Positions 60,128-64,000 of a DNA stretch of 64,000 nucleotides are shown here, piece after piece. The stretch lies in contig OZ252253.1 of assembly GCA_965249775.1 (NCBI GenBank), positions 4,154,001 through 4,218,000 of the forward strand. Direction: 5' to 3'. The number at the start of each line of letters is the position of its first letter. Positions within the stretch are counted from its first letter, which is position 1. This DNA is from UBA822 sp965249775 (GTDB taxonomy: Bacteria > Gemmatimonadota > Gemmatimonadetes > Longimicrobiales > Gaopeijiaceae). The notes below the pieces were generated by a model. It saw only the letters and a list, made by a program, of their open reading frames with translations, did no database searches and was not told where the DNA came from. The position numbers and the translations under genes were made by a program.

Positions 60128-60150
60128 TCCACACGCAAGAAAAGGAGCCG

Positions 60151-63100
60151 TTACCTCCCCGCGATCGGGTCGATCCCCCGGTCGTCCAGGAGCCGGTTGA
60201 ACGTTCCGAGGTCTTCTCGGATGGCCATCATTTGCCTCTGGTAGTCCCCCAGCTCACTGCGGAGCATCTCGAAAACCTCTCTGCTCTGATCCGTAGGCCG
60301 ATCGTCGGTTCCGGTGATGTAACCGGCGAGTGATGTGAGGCGGGCGTAAAGACGTCTCGCCCAGCGGAGGGTATCTTGTCGCGCACTACCGCCGGTAAGT
60401 CGAACGTCGAAGAGGCGCATCTCCAGGTCGATGAGCCCCTCCTCCAACGTCTTACTGGCCTGGCGGATCTCCTCGGCGTCCGCATGATTGCCGTTACGTT
60501 CCTGCACCCGCTGGATCTGCGCCCGGATCCATTCGATCTCGTCGATCAACGCGACCACGGAATCGACGGACTCGCGAATTTCCCGCACCATGGCCACTTG
60601 CTCTTGGATTTCCAGCTCGCTCCCACCCGAGTTGGGGTCCTTCAAGACCTCCAGCGGCTGTACCATCTCGAACCCCGCCGCGCGGAGCGACACCGTGTAC
60701 GTACCGGGGGGGGCCAACGGCGTCACTCGGCCACCTTCACCCAATGGTCTCCATTCTGCGTTCTGCAGCTCCACATGGGCGTGCTCCGACGGACTGGTCC
60801 TGAGCTTCGGCGTATTGGACGGCGCCTCCCGAAGATCCCAGTGCACCCGATTGATGCCGGGACGGAGCCGGTCCGTGTCCAGGAGTTGCACGCGCTGACC
60901 AGCCGGGTCGCGGATTTCAAGTCGCACCCCCCCGGCCGGAACACTCTCGAGGTAGAACGAAATCGATGCGCCGTACGCTGGGTTGCTTCCGGCGCCGGAA
61001 TCCTCGGGTTGGCTCTGCGAGCCTTGGCGCATGAGAAAGCGGTAGGCCGTTCGGGGCTTGAACAGGTGGACCTCGGACGCCAACACCTCTTCGGTCAGCT
61101 CTTGGAGAGGCGTGATGTCGTCCATGATCCAGAAGCCCCGGCCGTATGTCGCAACTACTAAATCGTTGAAGCGGCTCTGGATCGTCAGATCATGGACGGG
61201 AGCCGGTGGCAAGTTGTTCCGCATCAGGGTCCAGTTCTCGCCGTCATCCAATGAAACATAGAGGGCGTTCTCGGTGCCGAGATAGAGAAGCCCCGGCCGC
61301 ACCGGGTCCTCGCGAATGACGTGCGCGTAGCTGAACACGCTTCTGGGGATCGTCCGGCTCAGCGATGTCCACGAATCCCCGTAGTCCGTGGTCTTGTAGA
61401 CATAGGGATTCGTGTCGCCCAGCTGATGGAAGTCCATGGTCAGGTACGCTGTGGCAGCGTCATGGGGGGACGGCTCGATATTCGACACGGTGCCCCAAGG
61501 CGTGAGGCCCTGGATATTCTCGGTGACGTTCTCCCACGTCAGCCCGGCATCCATCGAGACGTGCACGAGCCCGTCGTTGGACCCGGTCCAGATTACGCCC
61601 TCCCGTTGGGGCGATTCCGCGATTGCAAAGAGAACGGCGCCATAGGTGGGTCCCGCGTCGTCCAACGTCAGCCCCCCTGTGCGCCGTTGTTTGGACTTGT
61701 CGTTCGTTGTGAGATCCGGGCTCAACACCTCCCAGCTCTGGCCACCATTCGTCGTCACGTGGACGTGCTGGCTACCCACGTAGATGCGCTCGTGATCGTG
61801 GGGAGAAATGTGGATCGGAAACGTCCACTGAAAGCGATATCGCAGGTCTCCAGCGGCCCATCCCTCGGCATTGGCCGGCCACACGCTGACCCTGCGGGCC
61901 AGCCCCAAACGGTGATCGTATCGCGTGAGGAGTCCGTCGTAACATCCGGACCAGACGATGTTGGGCTCCACGGGGTCGGGCACGGAGAATCCGGTCTCGC
62001 ACCCCCCCACGGACTGCCACTCGCCAATGGAAATCCCTCCGTTCCTCAGCGAATTGCTGGGGCCCATCTGCGTTCCGCCGTCTTGACGGTTTCCGTACAC
62101 GGAATAGGGAATTCGTGTGTCGGTATTCACGTGGTACATCTGGGCGATGGGTAGCCGGGGTCGCCACCAACTCCTCCCTCGATCGGTGGAGATGCTCAAG
62201 CCTCCGTCGTGGCCGACGATCATCCGGTCGGGGAGGAACGGATCGATCCACATGTCGTGGCTGTCACCGCCGGGGTTCCCGAGCGAAAAATCTTCGCCGC
62301 CGTTCAGAGAACGGCTATAACGAGTCGAGAGAAAGTGGACTTCGTCAGGGTTGTCGGGAGCCGCCACGACACGGGTGTAGTAGAGTGGGCGCTGGGCGAG
62401 CGTGTGGTCGGCGTTGACCATGCTCCAGCTGGAGCCCCCGTTGTCCGATCGCCACAGGACCCCCTCATGTTCTTCGAGCGGCTCATAATCGCGATTCGTA
62501 TTCGTTTCGATGAGCGCGTAGATGCGGTTGGAGTTCGATGGAGCAATCGCGAGCCCGATCTTGCCCATCGTGCCACTCGGAAGCCCACGCCCCTCCAATC
62601 GCTCCCACGTGTCACCCGCGTCACGGGACATGTAGATCCCGCTTCCAGGCCCCCCACTCCAACGGCCCCACGTCTGCATGAACATTTGCCATGTCGCAGC
62701 GAAGAGGACCCGGGGGTTGTTGGGATCCATGACGACATCGACGCCGCCCGTGCTCTCGTCCACGAAGAGGACGCGTGCCCAGGAGTCGCCCCCGTCGGTA
62801 GTTCGAAAAATCCCCCTTTCCTCCTGGGGGCCATATAGGTGCCCGAGGGCCGCAGCGTATACGATGTCGGGATCGGTCGGGTGCACGACCATCCGCCCGA
62901 TTCGGCCGGTCGATGAAAGGCCCTTGTGCTCCCAGGTGTTACCGCCATCGGTCGATCTGTAGACGCCATTGCCGATCGAGACGTTGCTGCGGATGAACGC
63001 CTCACCGGTGCCCACCCAAATCACATTGTCTGCCGAGGGTGCGATAGCCATCGCTCCGATCGACGCGGCCTCCTGATCGTCGAAGATCGGTGTCCAGTGG

Positions 63101-63363
63101 TGGCCCCCATCGGTGGACCGGAAGACTCCGCCGGACGCGGCACCGAAATAGTACGTGTTGGGATCTCCGGGAACGCCGATCACGGCGCTCACACGGTTGC
63201 CTACGGGCCCGATGTGCCGGTACGGCAGAGCTGAAAGGTCCGACGATGCGACCTGTGACTCGGCGGGTTGTACGGCCCAGTTCGTGAGAACGGCGAACAC
63301 ACCCAGAAGCCTGATCGTCCGGGTGAGGCGGGAAAGGCACACACCGTTCGAGCGAGGCCGCAT
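60151..63363 (-). CDS. Large secreted BNR/sortilin-like (VPS10-type) beta-propeller protein
   Basis: 1070 residues from the ATG at 63363, which follows AGAGGA; the upstream extension has no signal peptide. The signal peptide is LGVFAVLTNWAVQPAESQ. Many BNR/Asp-box repeats follow: GGVFRSTDGGHHWTPIF, GVYRSTDGGNTWEHKGLS, GIFRTTDGGDSWARV and more to about residue 760, forming one or two propellers as in the VPS10/sortilin family. Then comes a beta-domain (GGVRLEIRDPAGQRVQLLDT) and a helical C-terminus. Such proteins are very common in Gemmatimonadota. Role unknown; binding of sugars or peptides is possible. Confidence 0.88.
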   Translation of the reverse strand: MRPRSNGVCLSRLTRTIRLLGVFAVLTNWAVQPAESQVASSDLSALPYRHIGPVGNRVSAVIGVPGDPNTYYFGAASGGVFRSTDGGHHWTPIFDDQEAASIGAMAIAPSADNVIWVGTGEAFIRSNVSIGNGVYRSTDGGNTWEHKGLSSTGRIGRMVVHPTDPDIVYAAALGHLYGPQEERGIFRTTDGGDSWARVLFVDESTGGVDVVMDPNNPRVLFAATWQMFMQTWGRWSGGPGSGIYMSRDAGDTWERLEGRGLPSGTMGKIGLAIAPSNSNRIYALIETNTNRDYEPLEEHEGVLWRSDNGGSSWSMVNADHTLAQRPLYYTRVVAAPDNPDEVHFLSTRYSRSLNGGEDFSLGNPGGDSHDMWIDPFLPDRMIVGHDGGLSISTDRGRSWWRPRLPIAQMYHVNTDTRIPYSVYGNRQDGGTQMGPSNSLRNGGISIGEWQSVGGCETGFSVPDPVEPNIVWSGCYDGLLTRYDHRLGLARRVSVWPANAEGWAAGDLRYRFQWTFPIHISPHDHERIYVGSQHVHVTTNGGQSWEVLSPDLTTNDKSKQRRTGGLTLDDAGPTYGAVLFAIAESPQREGVIWTGSNDGLVHVSMDAGLTWENVTENIQGLTPWGTVSNIEPSPHDAATAYLTMDFHQLGDTNPYVYKTTDYGDSWTSLSRTIPRSVFSYAHVIREDPVRPGLLYLGTENALYVSLDDGENWTLMRNNLPPAPVHDLTIQSRFNDLVVATYGRGFWIMDDITPLQELTEEVLASEVHLFKPRTAYRFLMRQGSQSQPEDSGAGSNPAYGASISFYLESVPAGGVRLEIRDPAGQRVQLLDTDRLRPGINRVHWDLREAPSNTPKLRTSPSEHAHVELQNAEWRPLGEGGRVTPLAPPGTYTVSLRAAGFEMVQPLEVLKDPNSGGSELEIQEQVAMVREIRESVDSVVALIDEIEWIRAQIQRVQERNGNHADAEEIRQASKTLEEGLIDLEMRLFDVRLTGGSARQDTLRWARRLYARLTSLAGYITGTDDRPTDQSREVFEMLRSELGDYQRQMMAIREDLGTFNRLLDDRGIDPIAGR

Positions 63364-63696
63364 TTGATCCTCTGCGAGAAAGGGGGCTAGAAGGCTGTTG
63401 AGCCTTCGGGTCGGTCGGAATGCGGGACCGGCCCATGGGCCACCACACGTAGGGGGCGACCCAGACGGAAGGATTCTAGCAGCGTGGACGGACATTCGAC
63501 AACGCTGACGCCAACTTCCCTGGTGGGGTCGGACCGGTCGAGCTGATGGAATGGATCACTTCAGTGAATCCCCCGGAATACGCGCCGTTCTATGAAACCT
63601 ACGTCAGCCGCGCCCAGAAAGGGAAAATCTCGCATGCCTGCTCTGCGCGGCCTACATTTACGAAAGCCCATGTGATGCCCTCGAAACCGGACTCCG
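63364..63696. other. 333-base intergenic region with a repeat copy and a possible gene remnant
   Basis: Contains the degenerate RRLLKEY repeat at 63388-63418, with AAGGCTGTTGAGCCTT forming a small hairpin. A plus-strand stretch at 63546-63620 reads MEWITSVNPPEYAPFYETYV then SRAQKGK, which resembles the start of DinB-family proteins but then loses the match. It may be a decayed fragment. Confidence 0.4.
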
Positions 63697-64000
63697 GTGA
63701 GCCAAGACGACGAAAGCGAACTCAGCGAGTTCGGTCGATCGATCGATTCCCTCTTCGCCCCGGCGGAGGCCGAGGGGGTCGCCGGCCGTTCTTCTGAGGC
63801 GGAGGAGGCGCCGGTCCAAGAAGCACAGGTCCCGGTCGAAGAACAGGTGCTGGCTGAAGCAGCGCAGGTCCCGATCGAACCCGAACCGGTCCCGATCGAA
63901 CCCGAACCGGTCCCGGTTGAAGTAGAACCGGTCCCGGTTGAAGTAGAACCGGTCCCGGTCGAAGCAGAACCGGTCCCGGTCGAAGCAGAACAGGTTCCGG
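63697..64000 (+). CDS. Acidic protein with heptapeptide repeats (partial, runs off the window)
   Basis: Starts at a GTG with MSQDDESELSEFGRSIDSLF and stays open to the end. From about residue 58 it is a tandem heptad VPIEPEP, then VPVEVEP and VPVEAEP, encoded by 21-base units from 63868 to beyond 63993 (six full units). The chain is acidic and proline-rich. Such Pro-Glu repeats form stiff linkers in cell-envelope proteins, which suggests a linker here. The rest of the gene is unseen. Confidence 0.7.
   Translation, partial: MSQDDESELSEFGRSIDSLFAPAEAEGVAGRSSEAEEAPVQEAQVPVEEQVLAEAAQVPIEPEPVPIEPEPVPVEVEPVPVEVEPVPVEAEPVPVEAEQVP
63868..63993 (+). repeat. 21-base tandem repeat, six units, in coding sequence
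   Basis: Units GTCCCGATCGAACCCGAACCG (21 bases) vary in pairs: units 1-2, 3-4 and 5-6 are each nearly identical. This pattern suggests stepwise duplication. All keep the reading frame and encode VPxExE(P/Q). Confidence 0.85.

Larger units (their letters stand above)
59561..60150. other. 590-base GC-rich non-coding region with structured repeats
   Basis: No convincing gene lies here. It contains a 21-base-period direct repeat (TTCCTTGCCGTCGGG at 59565-59579 and 59586-59600), hairpin A (59633-59721), a small hairpin (59762-59812), a diverged loop copy near 59930-59975, and hairpin B (60037-60127). It separates two convergent genes. Confidence 0.7.

Noticed and set aside
59628..60140. Integron attC sites or a cassette array
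   Set aside because: The hairpins lack the RYYYAAC and GTTRRRY core sites, and no integrase or cassette genes are present.
63546..63797. 83-codon frame starting like a DinB protein
   Set aside because: Only the first 25 or so residues resemble DinB; after that the frame overlaps the heptapeptide-repeat gene and loses similarity. Kept only as a possible remnant.
63868..63993. CRISPR array
   Set aside because: The repeats have no spacers, keep one reading frame and encode a heptapeptide. No cas gene is in the window.

Overview
The window is GC-rich bacterial DNA from a Gram-negative organism. It has outer-membrane and Tat-exported proteins, many secreted beta-propellers, PadR regulators with ADOP-type ABC permeases, and Ser/Thr kinases fused to TPR or membrane domains. 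That mix resembles Gemmatimonadota. This is inferred from gene content; there is no rRNA or other marker in the window, so the phylum is a moderate-confidence guess. No tRNA, rRNA or CRISPR array was seen.

Layout. 1-2570: end of an outer-membrane barrel protein, a secreted Gly/Tyr-rich protein and a PadR regulator. 2613-3757: IS630-family element, copy 1, inserted in the last codons of a MutM-type glycosylase gene. 3750-6826: DNA repair genes (MutM, PA0069-type radical SAM, AlkA-type glycosylase) and a small basic protein. 6890-12418: a minus-strand operon for a Tat-exported molybdenum-flavin-FeS dehydrogenase with its own cytochrome b. 12631-16308: DUF6576-like protein, PadR and a frameshifted ADOP permease. 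16420-18767: a lower-GC four-gene module (ImmA/IrrE peptidase, two-TM protein, BpsA-like enzyme, unknown 206-codon ORF trimmed to 189 aa) that looks horizontally acquired. 19230-27000: GNAT, PAP2, DUF411, a kinase, a heavy-metal-associated protein, YjbQ, two lipoproteins (one an M8-like metalloprotease), CcdA and a TlpA-like thioredoxin. 27110-27736: a peroxiredoxin whose peroxidatic residue is an in-frame TGA followed by a SECIS-like hairpin, so probably a selenoprotein. 28414-43195: an RND exporter followed by secreted or lipid-anchored propellers (PQQ, NHL, LVIVD), lectin-like paralogues, HupE, and IS630 copy 2 splitting an 826-codon gene. 43442-46611: AbiEi antitoxin with a stub of its toxin, and a kinase-TPR protein. 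46679-54954: a multicopper-oxidase-like operon, an M14 peptidase and a gamma-glutamyltransferase. 55170-59560: PD40 protein, FolK-FolP fusion, ALDH7-type dehydrogenase and a small zinc-finger membrane protein. 59633-60127: two inverted hairpins with the same 45-nt loop but different stems. 60151-63363: a large BNR/sortilin-like propeller. 63697-64000: start of a protein with a VPxExEP heptapeptide repeat.

The genes suggest an aerobic heterotroph that sends many redox and peptide-degrading proteins to the periplasm. CcdA could carry electrons across the membrane to the TlpA-like protein and on to the selenocysteine peroxiredoxin. The molybdenum enzyme would feed electrons to quinone through its cytochrome b. 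The M14 peptidase and gamma-glutamyltransferase would process peptides and glutathione. The two identical IS630 copies show recent transposition.
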